Source: Deinococcus alpinitundrae
GTDB lineage: Bacteria; Deinococcota; Deinococci; Deinococcales; Deinococcaceae
NCBI RefSeq assembly: GCF_009982895.1
Contig: NZ_WXZL01000019.1
Location: 10,727-74,726 of the forward strand
Reading direction: 5' to 3'
Length of the DNA: 64,000 nucleotides
The notes under the pieces are model-generated. The model had not been told where the DNA came from and did no database searches. It saw nothing but the letters and a program-made list of their open reading frames with translations. Below are positions 37,805 through 55,011 of this stretch, piece after piece. The translations under genes were made by a program, and so were the position numbers. Numbering within the stretch: position 1 is the first letter of the stretch; every line of letters begins with the position of its first letter.

Positions 37805-39124
37805 TCAGAGGCGTCCGCGAATGCGGCCCTTGCTGATGAAACCGTCGTAGCGCCGCACAGTCAGCTGCGCTTCGAGTTGCTTGAGTGTTTCGAGGGCCAC
37901 GCCTACGATGATCAGCAGGCCAGTGCCGGAGAACTGAAAGGTGGTCACGCCGGTCCAACGCTGAATCAGTTGCGGAATGATCACCAACAGTGCCAGAAAC
38001 AGCGCGCCCCACAGCGAAATGCGGGTGCTGATGGTGCCGAGGAAGCCCGCCGTCGGTGTGCCGGGGCGTACCCCCGGAATGAAGCCGCCCGCCTCACGCA
38101 GTTGCTCGGCAATCCGCTTGGGATCAAACTGCACGCTGTTGTAGAGGAAGGTAAAGCCGATGATCAGCACCACTTCCAGCGCGGTGTACCACACGCCACC
38201 TGCCGCCAGGTACTGCTGGATAAAGGCCGAGACGCCCGGCGTACGCTTGGCCGTGGCCTGCTGAAGCAGGTTGGGCAAGATCAGCATGGCCGAGGCGAAA
38301 ATCACCGGAATGACCCCCGCCTGGTTGAGCTTGATCGGCAGATATGTGGCCTGACCGCTGTAATTGCGGCCCGATCCACCCTGGGGGGTGCCGCCGCGCG
38401 CGCGGGCATACTGCACCGGGACCCGGCGCTCGGCCTGATATACGTAGACGATGGCGACAATCACCAGGATGGTGATGGCCACGAACGCCAGGATGCTCAG
38501 CACACTGAGGTTGCCCTGCCGAAACAGGGTCGCCGTCGCCCCGATTTCAGTGGGGTAGCGGGCGATGATCCCTGCCGTGATGATCAAACTGATGCCGTTG
38601 CCCAGCCCGACCTCGGTGATGCGCTCGCCGATCCACATGGTAAAGGCGATGCCCGCCACCTGGGTCAGGACCATCACCAGCAAGGTGAACAGGCCCGGCG
38701 TCCAGCCCACCGCGATGTTAGCCGGATTGCTACTGACGAACAGCGAGAAGACGGTGGCCTGCACTGTACCCAGCGCAATCGCGGCGTAGCGGGTGTACTG
38801 GTTGATCTTTTTGCGGCCTTCCTCGCCCTCTTTGGAGAGTTTCTCCAAGGCAGGCAAGGTGGTCGTCAGCAGCTGAATGACGATACTGGCGGTGATATAG
38901 GGCAGCACGCCCAGCGCGAAGATCGAGAACTGGGAGAGGTTGCCGCCCGAGATCATGCCGATGAGACCCAGCAGCGGGTTTGAGTTCTGCGAGAGGCTGG
39001 CGACGTTCACGCCGGGCGTGGGAATGACGTTGCCCAGACGGTACACCGCCAGCAGCAGCAGCGTGAAAACGATCTTCCGCTGCAAGTCCGGAATACGGAA
39101 GGCGTCGCGGAAGGCGCGCAGCAT
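37805..39124 (-). CDS. secY: Preprotein translocase subunit SecY
   Basis: 439 aa with ten membrane helices. Plug and lateral gate regions are recognisable: FRIPDLQRKIVFTLLLLAVYRLGNVIPTPGVN at the start, GALFLALLVIIPQLIQ, and the cytosolic loop with FNPKRIAEQLREAGGFIPGVRPGTPT-type sequence (here DPKRIAEQLREAGGF). Forms the SecYEG channel. Its ATG overlaps the rplO stop by 1 bp (TGATG). A 145-bp gap precedes adk. Confidence 0.98.
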   Translation of the reverse strand: MLRAFRDAFRIPDLQRKIVFTLLLLAVYRLGNVIPTPGVNVASLSQNSNPLLGLIGMISGGNLSQFSIFALGVLPYITASIVIQLLTTTLPALEKLSKEGEEGRKKINQYTRYAAIALGTVQATVFSLFVSSNPANIAVGWTPGLFTLLVMVLTQVAGIAFTMWIGERITEVGLGNGISLIITAGIIARYPTEIGATATLFRQGNLSVLSILAFVAITILVIVAIVYVYQAERRVPVQYARARGGTPQGGSGRNYSGQATYLPIKLNQAGVIPVIFASAMLILPNLLQQATAKRTPGVSAFIQQYLAAGGVWYTALEVVLIIGFTFLYNSVQFDPKRIAEQLREAGGFIPGVRPGTPTAGFLGTISTRISLWGALFLALLVIIPQLIQRWTGVTTFQFSGTGLLIIVGVALETLKQLEAQLTVRRYDGFISKGRIRGRL

Positions 39125-39594
39125 CAGCGGGGCTTGTACTCGGCGGAGTGGGCGGGCTTCGGCTCGGCCAGCACAACCTTGCCACCCGCTGCCTCGATGG
39201 CCTTGACGGCGCTCTCACTGGCGGCGTCCACATGCAGGGTCACGGCCCGGCTGACGGTGCCGCGTGCCAGCAGCTTGACGGGGCTACCCTTGCGGCGCAC
39301 CAGTCCAGCGGCTTCCAGCCCGGCGCGGTCGAAGCTGTCACCCTCCAACGCGTCGAGCTGGGCGAGGTTGACGATCTCGTATGTGATGCCGACGTTGTTG
39401 AAGCCGCGCTTGGGCAAGCGCGAAATCAGGGTCGAGCGGCCACCCTCGAAGAATTGGCCTTTGCCCGCGCCGGAGCGCGACTTCTGACCTTTGTGACCGC
39501 GTCCGGCGGTCTTGTCGGTGCCGCCGGGACCGCGCCCGACCCGCTTGCGAGTCTTGCGCGAACCGGGGGATGGAAACAGATCGCTCAGTTTCAC
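39124..39594 (-). CDS. rplO: Ribosomal protein uL15
   Basis: 156 aa from GTG 39594. [25 protein letters not shown]...[33 protein letters not shown] is the conserved 23S-binding N-terminal half of L15. The start overlaps the rpmD stop by 4 bp (GTGA), and its stop overlaps secY. Length 156 aa is normal (147-155 in most bacteria). Confidence 0.97.
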   Translation of the reverse strand: MKLSDLFPSPGSRKTRKRVGRGPGGTDKTAGRGHKGQKSRSGAGKGQFFEGGRSTLISRLPKRGFNNVGITYEIVNLAQLDALEGDSFDRAGLEAAGLVRRKGSPVKLLARGTVSRAVTLHVDAASESAVKAIEAAGGKVVLAEPKPAHSAEYKPR

Positions 39595-39758
39595 GCTTCC
39601 ACCTCCAGCAGATGCTGTACGGTCTTGACCATGCCGCGAACCGCCGCACTCTCGGAGACTTCACGGCTGTCGCCGATTTTCTTGAGGCCCAACGCTTTCA
39701 CAGTGTCCACCTGATACTGGGGACGCCCGATCACGCTGCGCTTGAGGGTAATTTTCAT
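39591..39758 (-). CDS. rpmD: Ribosomal protein uL30
   Basis: 55 aa from ATG 39758: [30 protein letters not shown]...[17 protein letters not shown], the complete bacterial L30. Its start overlaps the rpsE stop (ATGA) and its stop overlaps the rplO start, giving a tight rpsE-rpmD-rplO block. Confidence 0.96.
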   Translation of the reverse strand: MKITLKRSVIGRPQYQVDTVKALGLKKIGDSREVSESAAVRGMVKTVQHLLEVEA

Positions 39759-40312
39759 TGAGGCGCTCCTTGGGTATCCGCCGGAGTCACGGCAGCCGGG
39801 GCCGCCGCAGGTGCGCCGCGCAGAGCGCGGACCTGCTTGACCGTCCGCAGGTTCTTGAACCCGTCAAACACGGCGTAAGCCACGTTGATCTGGTTGCGGC
39901 TGCCGATTTCCTTGCTCAGCAGGTTGGTGATGCCCGCCAGTTCGGCGATGCTGCGCGGCACAGTGCCCGCGATGACGCCGGTACCCGCGCTAGCAGGCTT
40001 GAGCAGGACCCGGCTGGAGGTGCTGACGCCCACGATCTCGTGGGGAATCGTACCGTTCTCAACCGGCACGGTGATCATGTTCTTGCGGGCCACCGATTTG
40101 GCCTTCTCAATCGCCACCGGTACTTCCTTGGCCTTGCCGATGCCCATGCCCACGCGACCGTTACGGTCACCCAGGATCACCAGTGCGGCGAAGCGGAAGC
40201 GCCGTCCACCCTGGTAGGTCTTGGCGGTGCGGTTGACGTTGATCAGCTTTTCTTCGAATTCGCTGTTCTCGCTGTTGTTGCGGTCGTTTCTGCGATTAAA
40301 AGTCAAGGCCAC
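39755..40312 (-). CDS. rpsE: Ribosomal protein uS5
   Basis: 185 aa from GTG 40312, inside the end of rplR (17-bp overlap). The double-stranded-RNA-binding-like N-terminal domain ([49 protein letters not shown]) and C-terminal domain ([40 protein letters not shown]) are intact. S5 affects translational accuracy. The exact start could be a few codons later because the upstream GGGAGG is very close to the GTG. Confidence 0.96.
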   Translation of the reverse strand: MALTFNRRNDRNNSENSEFEEKLINVNRTAKTYQGGRRFRFAALVILGDRNGRVGMGIGKAKEVPVAIEKAKSVARKNMITVPVENGTIPHEIVGVSTSSRVLLKPASAGTGVIAGTVPRSIAELAGITNLLSKEIGSRNQINVAYAVFDGFKNLRTVKQVRALRGAPAAAPAAVTPADTQGAPQ

Positions 40313-40643
40313 CCTCCCGCGCCGCGTCTGCGAGCGCCTTCACGCGTCCGTGGTAGCGGTACTGCCCACGGTCGAACACAACCGCCTTGACGCCTTTCTC
40401 GGTGGCGGCGGCAGCCAGTGCCTTGCCCACAGCAGCGGCAGACTCGGTCTTGTTTCCTTCCTTGAGCGCCTTGCCGCCGGCCTGCGCGATGGTAGTGCCG
40501 GTGGCATCGTCAATTAATTGGGCGTAGATGTACTTGCTGGAGCGGTACACGCTCAAGCGTGGGCGCTCGGGCGCAGCGGCGGCGCGCACTTTGCGGCGGT
40601 TGCGCAGCTTGCGGCGGGTGTTGGTTTCGTTGGCGGTGCTCAT
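40296..40643 (-). CDS. rplR: Ribosomal protein uL18
   Basis: 115 aa. [45 protein letters not shown] and the terminal [21 protein letters not shown] are typical of L18, which binds 5S rRNA. Its ATG overlaps the rplF stop by 4 bp. Confidence 0.97.
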   Translation of the reverse strand: MSTANETNTRRKLRNRRKVRAAAAPERPRLSVYRSSKYIYAQLIDDATGTTIAQAGGKALKEGNKTESAAAVGKALAAAATEKGVKAVVFDRGQYRYHGRVKALADAAREGGLDF

Positions 40644-41197
40644 TTCTTACCCTTTGCGCCCGTGGCTCCGGCTTTACCGGCCTTGAGGGCGATTTTCTGA
40701 CCGAGGAAGCGCACACCCTTGCCGTGGTAGGCATCAGGCTTGCGGACCCGGCGGACGTTGGCGGCGACTTGACCGACGAGCTGCTTGTCAATGCCCGACA
40801 CGTCGATTTTGGTGGGTTCCGGGACGACGAAGGTCACGCCAGCGGGCGGCTCGATGATGACCGGGTGGCTGTAGCCGATGGTCATTTCCAGATTCTTGCC
40901 GGTCAGCTTGGCGCGGTAACCGACGCCGCGCAATTCCAGGTTGATGGTGAAGCCGTCGGATACGCCCTTGACGGCGTTGGCGACCAGGGTGCGGGTCAGG
41001 CCGTGCAGCGAGCGGTGGTCCTGGCGGTCATCCGGGCGGGTGACCAGAATCTGGTCGCCTTCCTGCGTCACGCTCAGATCGCGGTTAAAGGGAACCGTCA
41101 GTTCGCCTCTGGGGCCTTTGACCTTGAACAGACCGGCTTCGATTGTGGCACTCACGCCACTCGGCACAGCAATGGGTTGTCTACCGATACGGGACAT
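40640..41197 (-). CDS. rplF: Ribosomal protein uL6
   Basis: 185 aa, two repeated alpha/beta domains: [32 protein letters not shown] and the C-terminal [74 protein letters not shown], which contacts the sarcin-ricin region. Basic GAKGKK tail. Confidence 0.97.
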   Translation of the reverse strand: MSRIGRQPIAVPSGVSATIEAGLFKVKGPRGELTVPFNRDLSVTQEGDQILVTRPDDRQDHRSLHGLTRTLVANAVKGVSDGFTINLELRGVGYRAKLTGKNLEMTIGYSHPVIIEPPAGVTFVVPEPTKIDVSGIDKQLVGQVAANVRRVRKPDAYHGKGVRFLGQKIALKAGKAGATGAKGKK

Positions 41198-41207
41198 GCA
41201 GCTCTCC

Positions 41208-41609
41208 TTACCAGAGGACGCAGACGACTTCGCCGCCCACGCCTTCCTTGCGCGCGTCGCGGTCAGCCAACAAACCTTTGCTGGTAGACACGACGGCCAG
41301 ACCCAGACCGCGCTGGATGCGCGGCAGGTTCTCGTGGCTCACATAAGCGCGGCGGCCCGGACGGCTGATGCGCTCGATGTGCTTGATGACCTGCTCGCGC
41401 TTGACGCCGTAACGCAGGGTCACGCGCAGCACGTCGAACTTCATGCCGTCGTCGCGTACGCGCTCGACAGCGGTGACGAAGCCCTCTTTGACGAGGAGGT
41501 GAGCGAGTTGCTCTTTGAACTTGGAGGCCGGGATGTCCACGGTCTCTTTGAAGGTGCGCGTCGCGTTGCGAATGCGCGTGAGCATATCGGCGATGGGATC
41601 ACTCAGCAT
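41208..41609 (-). CDS. rpsH: Ribosomal protein uS8
   Basis: 133 aa from ATG 41609 with GGAGG 5 nt upstream. [39 protein letters not shown] and the C-terminal [48 protein letters not shown] (Ser-Thr-rich RNA site) define S8. In E. coli it represses the spc operon. A 190-bp gap lies upstream, after rpsN. Confidence 0.97.
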   Translation of the reverse strand: MLSDPIADMLTRIRNATRTFKETVDIPASKFKEQLAHLLVKEGFVTAVERVRDDGMKFDVLRVTLRYGVKREQVIKHIERISRPGRRAYVSHENLPRIQRGLGLAVVSTSKGLLADRDARKEGVGGEVVCVLW

Positions 41610-41802
41610 TATTCCTCCGGGAACTGGGGAAGTTCCCCGGACTTGGTGTCGATACTCTCTACGAGCACCACACGATGAAACCCACTGAGCGCCGCCAAAA
41701 AACATCAGCCCAGTTGGGCACGGCGGCATTCTCGTCTTGGGAAGAGACCATCAGACCAGACGATCACCGCAAAAATGTTGCGGTTCGTATCCGGTGAGGT
41801 GT

Positions 41803-42072
41803 TTACCAGCTGGCTTTGCGTACGCCCGGCAACTCGCCCCGGCTGGCCATTTCGCGCAGCACGATGCGGCTGACGCCGAAAAAGCGGATGTAGCCGCGCG
41901 GGCGGCCCGTGAATTCGCAGCGGTTGTGCAGCCGGGTGGGGCTGGCGTCGCGGGGAAGTTGCGAGAGGCCGTAGTAGTCGCCCGCGTCTTTCATCGCCTG
42001 ACGCTGTTCGGCGTACTTGGCGACCACCGCTTCGCGCTGCTTTTGCTTGACAATTTTACTCGTCTTCGCCAT
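41803..42072 (-). CDS. rpsN: Ribosomal protein uS14 (long, zinc-free form)
   Basis: 89 aa from ATG 42072. [39 protein letters not shown] is the S14 core. The CxxC...CxxC zinc site of the short 61-aa form is absent: only one Cys remains. It lies between rplE and rpsH as expected. Confidence 0.96.
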   Translation of the reverse strand: MAKTSKIVKQKQREAVVAKYAEQRQAMKDAGDYYGLSQLPRDASPTRLHNRCEFTGRPRGYIRFFGVSRIVLREMASRGELPGVRKASW

Positions 42073-42166
42073 GCTCTTTTCTCCTTGCCCACTGAGCGAC
42101 TCGGCTTCAGCAAGCATGCGCGCGGGCGCTTACAGCCCCAGCGCGCAACTAGAAATTGTACTGGAA

Positions 42167-42706
<540 letters not shown>

Positions 42707-42766
42707 ATCTGTTCCTTCTTCGGGCGGACGGGTCGCCCAGGACGCGCACGTGGCGCGCCCCAGAAC

Positions 42767-43129
42767 TCAGTCGATGACCTTGCCGCTCTGCACACCCACG
42801 CGGACTTTCTTGCCGTCCACGATGGTCTTGCGAATGCGGGTGGCCTTGCCGGTTTCGGGGTCGACGAGCTGCACCTTGGACGCGTGCATGGCTCCTTCGC
42901 GCTCGTCAATACCGCCCGCCGTGTTACCGGGGGTGGGCTTGACGTGCTTCTTGACGATGTTGACACCCTCGACGACGACCTTCTGGTCTTCCGGGCTGGC
43001 AAACAGCACTGTACCGGTTGCACCTTTGTGCTTGCCACGGTTGACGATCACGGTGTCGCCCTTCTTGACATGCAATTTGTTGTTGTGGTGCTTGCCGGGC
43101 TTGGGCGCGCTGAATTTACCCTGCGGCAT
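42767..43129 (-). CDS. rplX: Ribosomal protein uL24
   Basis: 120 aa from ATG 43129 ([10 protein letters not shown]), with GGAGG 7 nt upstream; a GTG 3 nt earlier is less likely. KOW motif: [46 protein letters not shown]. One of the first proteins to bind 23S rRNA. Its start overlaps the rplN stop (TGATG). Confidence 0.96.
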   Translation of the reverse strand: MPQGKFSAPKPGKHHNNKLHVKKGDTVIVNRGKHKGATGTVLFASPEDQKVVVEGVNIVKKHVKPTPGNTAGGIDEREGAMHASKVQLVDPETGKATRIRKTIVDGKKVRVGVQSGKVID

Positions 43130-43533
43130 CACAGCACCTCCGGAGCCAGCGAGATGATCTTCATGAAACGGCGGTCGCGCAGTTCCCGGGCCACCGGCCC
43201 GAAGACGCGGGTGCCGCGCGGCTCGCCCTGATTGTTGATGATCACGGCGGCGTTCTTGTCAAAGCGAATGACGGAGCCGTCGGCACGCTTGATGGCAAAC
43301 GTCGTGCGCACGATCACGGCCTTGACCACGTCGCCGCTCTTGACGGTGCCGCGTGGGGCAGCATCTTTGACCGAGGCGACGATGATGTCGCCGACGTGGG
43401 CGTAGCGCTTGTTACCGCCGCCGCCGGTCGTCAAACCCTTGCCACCGATGCCGGAGTTGAGCACGCGGATGCACATGATCTCGCGCGCGCCGCTGTTGTC
43501 CGCCACGTCGAGGCGGGACTGGGGCATGATCAT
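43129..43533 (-). CDS. rplN: Ribosomal protein uL14
   Basis: 134 aa: [58 protein letters not shown] and [26 protein letters not shown]14 sits at the intersubunit face. The start overlaps the rpsQ stop. Confidence 0.98.
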   Translation of the reverse strand: MIMPQSRLDVADNSGAREIMCIRVLNSGIGGKGLTTGGGGNKRYAHVGDIIVASVKDAAPRGTVKSGDVVKAVIVRTTFAIKRADGSVIRFDKNAAVIINNQGEPRGTRVFGPVARELRDRRFMKIISLAPEVL

Positions 43534-43817
43534 GCTTGACCGCCTTCAGTCTCAACGGCGGTGGTCTCGATGCCGCGCGGGCGCTCGAGAAGCTGCGTGA
43601 CCTTCCAGGTCTTGGACTTGCTGATGGGACGCACCGCCAGGATCTCCACGCGGTCGCCGGTCTTGTATTCGTTGTTCTCGTCGTGGGCCGCGTACTTGTG
43701 GCTGCGGGTCACGACTTTGCCGTAAAGGGGGTGGGCAAAACGCCGCTCGACCTTGACGCTGACGGTCTTGTCAGCTTTGTCGCTCACGACGGTGCCCTGA
43801 AGGGTCTTTCTGGCCAT
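43530..43817 (-). CDS. rpsQ: Ribosomal protein uS17
   Basis: 95 aa from ATG 43817, 1 bp after the rpmC stop. [57 protein letters not shown] is the OB-fold core; the C-terminal extension of about 15 residues is longer than E. coli S17, as in other Deinococcus-Thermus proteins. Confidence 0.97.
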   Translation of the reverse strand: MARKTLQGTVVSDKADKTVSVKVERRFAHPLYGKVVTRSHKYAAHDENNEYKTGDRVEILAVRPISKSKTWKVTQLLERPRGIETTAVETEGGQA

Positions 43818-43818
43818 C

Positions 43819-44022
43819 TTACTTGTCACCTGCCTGACGCTGACGCTCGCCCTGAAGGGTGAGCAGTTGCGCCACTTCTTTGCGGAGCTGGCGGACCCGG
43901 TGCGGCTGGGCCAAGTTGCCCACCGCGCCCTGGAAGCGCAGCTTCATCAGTTCTTCCTTGCGCGAGGCAATTTCCTTGGCCACGCTGTCCGCGTCAACGG
44001 CGCGCAACTCACTGAGCTTCAT
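43819..44022 (-). CDS. rpmC: Ribosomal protein uL29
   Basis: 67 aa from ATG 44022: [60 protein letters not shown], a two-helix hairpin at the exit tunnel. The start lies within the end of rplP (14-bp overlap), between rplP and rpsQ. Confidence 0.96.
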   Translation of the reverse strand: MKLSELRAVDADSVAKEIASRKEELMKLRFQGAVGNLAQPHRVRQLRKEVAQLLTLQGERQRQAGDK

Positions 44023-44433
44023 CGTAGACCTCGCGCTTGACCATCTTGGTCTGAATCGGGAGCTTGTGGCCCGCAAGCCGGAAGGCTTCCTTGGCCTGCT
44101 CCTCGGTGACGCCCGACACCTCGAACATCACGCGGCCCGGCTTGACTACGCTGACCCAGAACTCCACAGCACCCTTACCTTTACCCATTCGGGTTTCGGC
44201 GGGCTTCTTGGTCACGGGCTTGTCGGGGAAGATGCGGATGTAGATTTTGCCACCGCGCCGGAAGTGACGGCTCATCACGATGCGGCAGGCTTCGATCTGG
44301 TTGCTCTTGATCCAGGCCGGTTCCATGGCGATCAGACCGAAGTCGCCGAAGGCCACGTAGTCGCCGCCCTTGGCGTCACCGCGCATGCGGCCACGCATCT
44401 GCTTACGGTATTTGGTGCGCTTGGGAAGCAGCA

Positions 44434-44437
<4 letters not shown>
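44009..44437 (-). CDS. rplP: Ribosomal protein uL16
   Basis: 142 aa: [93 protein letters not shown]. Helps form the tRNA A-site corridor. It starts 4 bp into the rpsC end (ATGA). Confidence 0.98.
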
Positions 44438-45182
<745 letters not shown>

Positions 45183-45183
<1 letters not shown>

Positions 45184-45517
45184 TAGGCGCGCTCCTCCAG
45201 AATGACGGTGATGTGGCTGGTGCGCTTCTTGATGATGTTGGCACTGCCACGCGCACGCGGAATGAGGCGCTTAAGGGTCGGGCCAGCGTCCACGAAGATC
45301 TGCGAGACATACAAGCGGTCTTCGATCATGTCGTGGTTGTTGACCGCATTGGCCTTGGCGCTCTTGAGCACCTTGTCCACGGGGGTGCTGGCGGCACGGG
45401 GCACGAAGCGCAGCAGGTCTTCGGCGTCACGGACGTTCTTGCCGCGAATCACGTCCACAACAAGGCGAACCTTGCGAGGGCTGATGCGGATGTAGCGTGC
45501 AATCGCTTTGGCCTGCA

Positions 45518-45518
<1 letters not shown>
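45183..45518 (-). CDS. rplV: Ribosomal protein uL22
   Basis: 111 aa: [61 protein letters not shown] and the loop tip [35 protein letters not shown], which lines the exit tunnel (macrolide region). Stop and start overlap neighbours by 1 bp each. Confidence 0.98.
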
Positions 45519-45805
<287 letters not shown>

Positions 45806-45817
45806 AGATGACCCTCC

Positions 45818-46651
<834 letters not shown>

Positions 46652-46664
46652 GCTTCAACCTTCC

Positions 46665-46955
46665 TTAAACCAGACCCTCGAGGGCCTCGATCTTCTGGCC
46701 TTCGGCGAGTTTGACCATGGCTTTCTTGCGGTCGTTGCGGTTGCCGGTGTATTTGCCAACCCGCTTGACCTTGCCTTCGACATTGAATGTCGTGACCTTG
46801 ACCACTTTGACGCCGAACGCCTGCTGCACCGCGTTACGGACATCCGTTTTGGTGGCGCTGGGCTTGACCCAGAAGGTGTAGACGCCTTTTTCCATACCTG
46901 CGTAGGCCTTCTCGCTCATCACGGGAACTTGCAGGGTGTCGTAGATGCTGCTCAC
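46665..46955 (-). CDS. rplW: Ribosomal protein uL23
   Basis: 96 aa: [82 protein letters not shown]. Docking site for trigger factor and SRP at the tunnel exit. Its ATG overlaps the rplD stop by 4 bp. Confidence 0.97.
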   Translation of the reverse strand: MSSIYDTLQVPVMSEKAYAGMEKGVYTFWVKPSATKTDVRNAVQQAFGVKVVKVTTFNVEGKVKRVGKYTGNRNDRKKAMVKLAEGQKIEALEGLV

Positions 46956-47568
46956 TGCTGCTCACCTTCCTGAACGTCGGTCTTGGCGGGTTCCAGCACG
47001 GCGGCGTCAATGACCAGACGCTCGTGGCGCAGGATGTCATAGACGTTGAGGCCCGCCACCGGCAGCGCCGTGACCCAGGGCAGGTTGCGCGCAGCGCGGC
47101 GCACGACGGCGTCGTCGGTCACCAGGAAGACGCGCTCGGAGCCGTCCATGCCGTTGTCCTTGGCCCAGCTGACAAAACCCTTGGTCTTATGGTCGCTGAG
47201 GCCGAAGCCGTCCACGGCCAGCAGTTTGCCCTGCTCGCTGCGGTCAGAGAGGGCCATCGCCAGACCGAGCTGACGGACCTTCTTGGGCAGGCTGTAGGCG
47301 TAGCTGCGCGGCTTGGGGCCGAAGGCCACGCCGCCGCCGACGAAGTTGGGGGCCGCGCGGTCGCCGTGACGGGCGTTGCCGGTGCCTTTCTGGCTGTACA
47401 TCTTCTTGCTGGTCGCACTGACCTGGGTACGGGTCTTGGTGCTGGCCGTTCCGGCGCGGCGTTTGGCGAGCTGCCAGGTCACGACCTCGTGCAGCAAATT
47501 GGGGTTGGCTTTGGGCAACTCCAACTGGATGGTGCGAGCATTGTTGCCCACCACGTTGATCTGAGCCA

Positions 47569-47569
<1 letters not shown>
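46952..47569 (-). CDS. rplD: Ribosomal protein uL4
   Basis: 205 aa: the extended loop [71 protein letters not shown] reaches into the exit tunnel; in E. coli L4 also represses the S10 operon. Its start overlaps the rplC stop by 1 bp. Confidence 0.98.
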
Positions 47570-48512
<943 letters not shown>

Positions 48513-48517
48513 TTCAC

Positions 48518-49735
<1,218 letters not shown>

Positions 49736-49910
49736 GTTCTTACTCCTCCAAGTGGTGGGCCACATGCATAAGCAGCCCTTTGATCGGGTTGCCGTGGAAC
49801 ATGAAGTCCACATTGGGTTGATTCCCGCCGGGGCCGCAGCACGGAAGTCTTTGACTCCAGCCCAGCCGCACGGCACGTTGCGCCAACGCTTTTCAGCGCA
49901 CCGACTTCAT

Positions 49911-49939
49911 AGAGTAGTGGATCGGCGTGGAAATGACAA
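49911..49939 (-). promoter_or_regulatory. Promoter for tuf and the S10 cluster
   Basis: Minus strand TTGTCA (49939-49934), 17-nt spacer, TACTCT (49916-49911). The leader to the tuf ATG would be about 170 nt. No terminator separates it from rpsJ, so it may drive the whole cluster. Confidence 0.65.
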
Positions 49940-49996
49940 GGGGCCAGGCCCTTGCCCCGACGCCAGTTTGCCCTGCCATCTGCCCGAACGTCTGGC

Positions 49997-50401
49997 TCAG
50001 CGGCTGGTGTACTGCTGAACTGCCGGGTCGAACGCGCCGACCAGTATAAAGACGCCCAGCGCCGTGCCAATGGGAAAGTTCAGCAGCCCCAGAATGGCGA
50101 TCACGATGGCCGCGACGCGCGCCCAGCCCTTGCCCTGTTGCATGGCGCGGGAGGTGAAGAATTGAAAGACGGTCCAGGCCAGGCTGACAAAGAAGATGAC
50201 CCACAACGTCGAGCCGGTAAAAAACTTGACCAGGCCAAGCGCCTGGGCATCCGATGCTGAAGTCGAGGAATCGTTGATGGCCGCGCCGAAGACAATGTTG
50301 AGGAACACGCCAATGAAAGGCAGACTCAGCATGCCCAGAATGCTCAGCACCACGTTCACCAGCAGCGGGATCGTCACCCAGGCGAGCTTATCAGGCTTCA
50401 T
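49997..50401 (-). CDS. Four-helix membrane protein inserted between fusA and tuf
   Basis: 134 aa with four predicted helices (residues about 8-30, 54-76, 90-112 and 114-126), no recognised family. ATG 50401 is 6 nt after TAAGCT (leaderless), and the fusA terminator lies between fusA and this gene, so it has its own promoter. In many bacteria fusA and tuf are adjacent; here the str operon is split by this gene. Confidence 0.7.
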   Translation of the reverse strand: MKPDKLAWVTIPLLVNVVLSILGMLSLPFIGVFLNIVFGAAINDSSTSASDAQALGLVKFFTGSTLWVIFFVSLAWTVFQFFTSRAMQQGKGWARVAAIVIAILGLLNFPIGTALGVFILVGAFDPAVQQYTSR

Positions 50402-50437
50402 CTGACCAGCTTAGCAGCCATAATGTCAAATAGTCGT

Positions 50438-50471
50438 CAAAAAAGCGGGCCGCCTCCGAAGAGACGGCCCA
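50438..50471 (-). terminator. Terminator after fusA
   Basis: On the minus strand GGGCCGTCTC, then TTCG, then GAGGCGGCCC, followed by GCTTTTTT. The stem carries one mismatch and a UUCG tetraloop. Ends the rpsL-rpsG-fusA unit. Confidence 0.9.
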
Positions 50472-50486
50472 GCTTTTCATTTGGCT

Positions 50487-52583
<2,097 letters not shown>

Positions 52584-52708
52584 TTTGAAACTCCCTGAAT
52601 GGGTTGCCTTGCGAAGGTGAACAGAGAGCCGGAACCCAGCGGCCCGCAGGCGGACAAAGCGGCGACCCAGCGAAAAACGCTACAGCCGCCGTCTGCCTTT
52701 CGTCTTAT

Positions 52709-53179
52709 TTACCAGCGGTAGTGCGCGTAGGCGCGGTTAGCTTCCGCCATGCGCTCCACGTCGTCTTTCTTCTTGATGGCCCCGCCGCGTCCCTGGGCCG
52801 CGTCCAAAATCTCGGCGGCCAGTCTTTCGACAGCAGTGCGCTCGGGGCGGTTGTCCACGGCGGACTTCATCCATCTGAGGGTCAAGCTCTGGGCGCGGCG
52901 GACGCTGACTTCCACCGGCACCTGATAGGTGCTTCCGCCCACGCGGCGGCTGCGGACTTCCACGCGCGGCTTGATGTTCTCGAAGGCCTGCTTGTAGACC
53001 TTGAGCGGCTCCTGGCCGGTGCGGTCCTGCACGACGCTCATGGCACCGTAGAAGATGCGGCTGGCGAGGTTCTTCTTGCCGTCTTCCATGATGCGGTTGA
53101 TGGTCGCGCTGACCAGCACATCCTGATACACCAGGTCGGGCAACAATTCACGGACTTCTGCTCTACGGCGACGTGCCAT
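52709..53179 (-). CDS. rpsG: Ribosomal protein uS7
   Basis: 156 aa from ATG 53179: MARRRRAEVRELLPDLVYQDVLVSATINRIMEDGKKNLASRIFYGAM, YQVPVEVSVRRAQSLTLRWMKSAVDNRPERTAVERLAAEILDAAQGRGGAIKKKDDVERMAEANRAYAHYRW. Nucleates the 30S head and, in E. coli, represses the str operon. The 225-bp gap to rpsL is wider than typical. Confidence 0.98.
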   Translation of the reverse strand: MARRRRAEVRELLPDLVYQDVLVSATINRIMEDGKKNLASRIFYGAMSVVQDRTGQEPLKVYKQAFENIKPRVEVRSRRVGGSTYQVPVEVSVRRAQSLTLRWMKSAVDNRPERTAVERLAAEILDAAQGRGGAIKKKDDVERMAEANRAYAHYRW

Positions 53180-53404
53180 CTTGACTCCCTCTGAACCCCT
53201 CAAACCGCTGTTGCGGCGGGGTCAGCTTCAGCGCCGGGTGTGGTGCTCGGCAGCGCTTACTGATTGAGCACGGTATTAAGGTGCGGCGGCGTTGGTCATG
53301 ACCGGAGATTGTGGTCTGGAAGATCAACTTGCTGATTCAAATTCACTGCTTCATTGGCCTGACCTCCGAGCGGTTGCCGCCCGAACGTCCCAGGTCAGCA
53401 GAAC

Positions 53405-53809
<405 letters not shown>

Positions 53810-53985
53810 GGTAAATCACTCCTCGGTGGAACTTCTGAAAGCTTGAGAGTTGACCCGGCGGCGATCCGCCTGGGCGTCTTGGGAGTTGAGCGTGGTCAGC
53901 ATTCACGCGCGCGGACTTCCGCAGGAACTTCTGGCTCCAGTTACACGGTCTCGCGAAACCCGGCCAGAGAGTTTCCAACCGGAGT

Positions 53986-54015
53986 ATCCTAGCGCGCTGG
54001 AGCCGGGCAGCGCAA
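53986..54015 (-). promoter_or_regulatory. Candidate str operon promoter
   Basis: Minus strand TTGCGC (54015-54010), 18-nt spacer, TAGGAT (53991-53986). The leader to rpsL would be about 170 nt. It lies just after the upstream epimerase gene stop. Confidence 0.45.
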
Positions 54016-54054
54016 GAGTAGGATGTCGCAATTTGGCGGGTCAGCTCCGACGGT

Positions 54055-55008
54055 TCATTGAAGCTGGGCCAGCAGCTCGGCTTCGCGCTCGGTACCCGGT
54101 CCCGCGCCCTCGGCACCGCTGGCCTGCGCCCACGCCAGGGTGTCGCGCGCCGTATCGGCCAGGGAGCGCAGCTTCAGCCCCACTGTTCTGGCACGTGTGG
54201 GCTGAATGTTCAGGACCGGTTCGCGGTGAGCGTAGATCGGCCAGCTCTCCTCTCCCCCCAGGCGGTCCAGCTCGGCTTTCGGCAGCCACCGCCACTCAGG
54301 TTGGGCACCGACGCCCGCCGCGACCTGATCCAGGAAGGCGGCAAACGCCAGCGGCTCCCCTACCGCGTTGAATGTGCCCGCCGTGTTATCTTCCAGCAGC
54401 TGCACCGCGAAGGCAGCCAGATCGCGGGCATCAATGACCTGGGTGATGTCCTGCCCGTCACCAGGAGCCAGCGCTGCCCCACCGCGCGCCGCCCGCAGCG
54501 CCCAGTAGGTGAAGCGCCCGGTGTGGTCGAACGGCCCCGCCACCAGTCCGGGCCGGACGATGGTGGCCCGCTGGCCGTAAATCTGGTGCACTTTGTCTTC
54601 GCAGATCACCTTGAGCGCTCCGTAATCAGCACGGATGTCCTCGCTCTCAGGCGTACTCAGGGTCGCCAGCGCCGAGTCCTCGGTGATCGGTCCCAGCTTA
54701 CCATCGGCGTACACGCTGACCGTCGAGATGAACAGGTAGCGCTTCACGACATTCTTGAGGAGTTCGGCGCTCTGCTCGACCACGCGCGGCAGGTAGCCGC
54801 TCACGTCCAGGCAGGCGTCCCAGGTGCGCCCAGTCAGCGCTCTCAGGTCGCTCGCCTCACGGTCACCGCGCAGGCGCTCCACGTTCGGCGGCAGGTCGTC
54901 TCCCGACTGCCCGCGCGTGAAGACGGTGACGGTGTGGCCACGTTCCAGCGCCGTCAGAACCAGTTGCCGACCCACGAAGCGGGTACCGCCCAGCACGAGG
55001 AGATTCAT
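54055..55008 (-). CDS. NAD-dependent epimerase/dehydratase family protein
   Basis: 317 aa extended SDR from ATG 55008. LVLGGTRFVGRQLVLTAL is the NAD-binding GGTxxxG loop, RGDREAS the diphosphate-side strand, FISTVSVYAD and DYGALK...K the Ser/Tyr-Lys region (here Y-G-A-L-K). C-terminal substrate domain unassigned. Resembles isoflavone-reductase-like/NmrA relatives that act on nucleotide sugars or other ligands. The -10 box TAGCCT is 6 nt before the start and overlaps that of the divergent ligase-like gene. Confidence 0.85.
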   Translation of the reverse strand: MNLLVLGGTRFVGRQLVLTALERGHTVTVFTRGQSGDDLPPNVERLRGDREASDLRALTGRTWDACLDVSGYLPRVVEQSAELLKNVVKRYLFISTVSVYADGKLGPITEDSALATLSTPESEDIRADYGALKVICEDKVHQIYGQRATIVRPGLVAGPFDHTGRFTYWALRAARGGAALAPGDGQDITQVIDARDLAAFAVQLLEDNTAGTFNAVGEPLAFAAFLDQVAAGVGAQPEWRWLPKAELDRLGGEESWPIYAHREPVLNIQPTRARTVGLKLRSLADTARDTLAWAQASGAEGAGPGTEREAELLAQLQ

Positions 55009-55011
55009 GGC

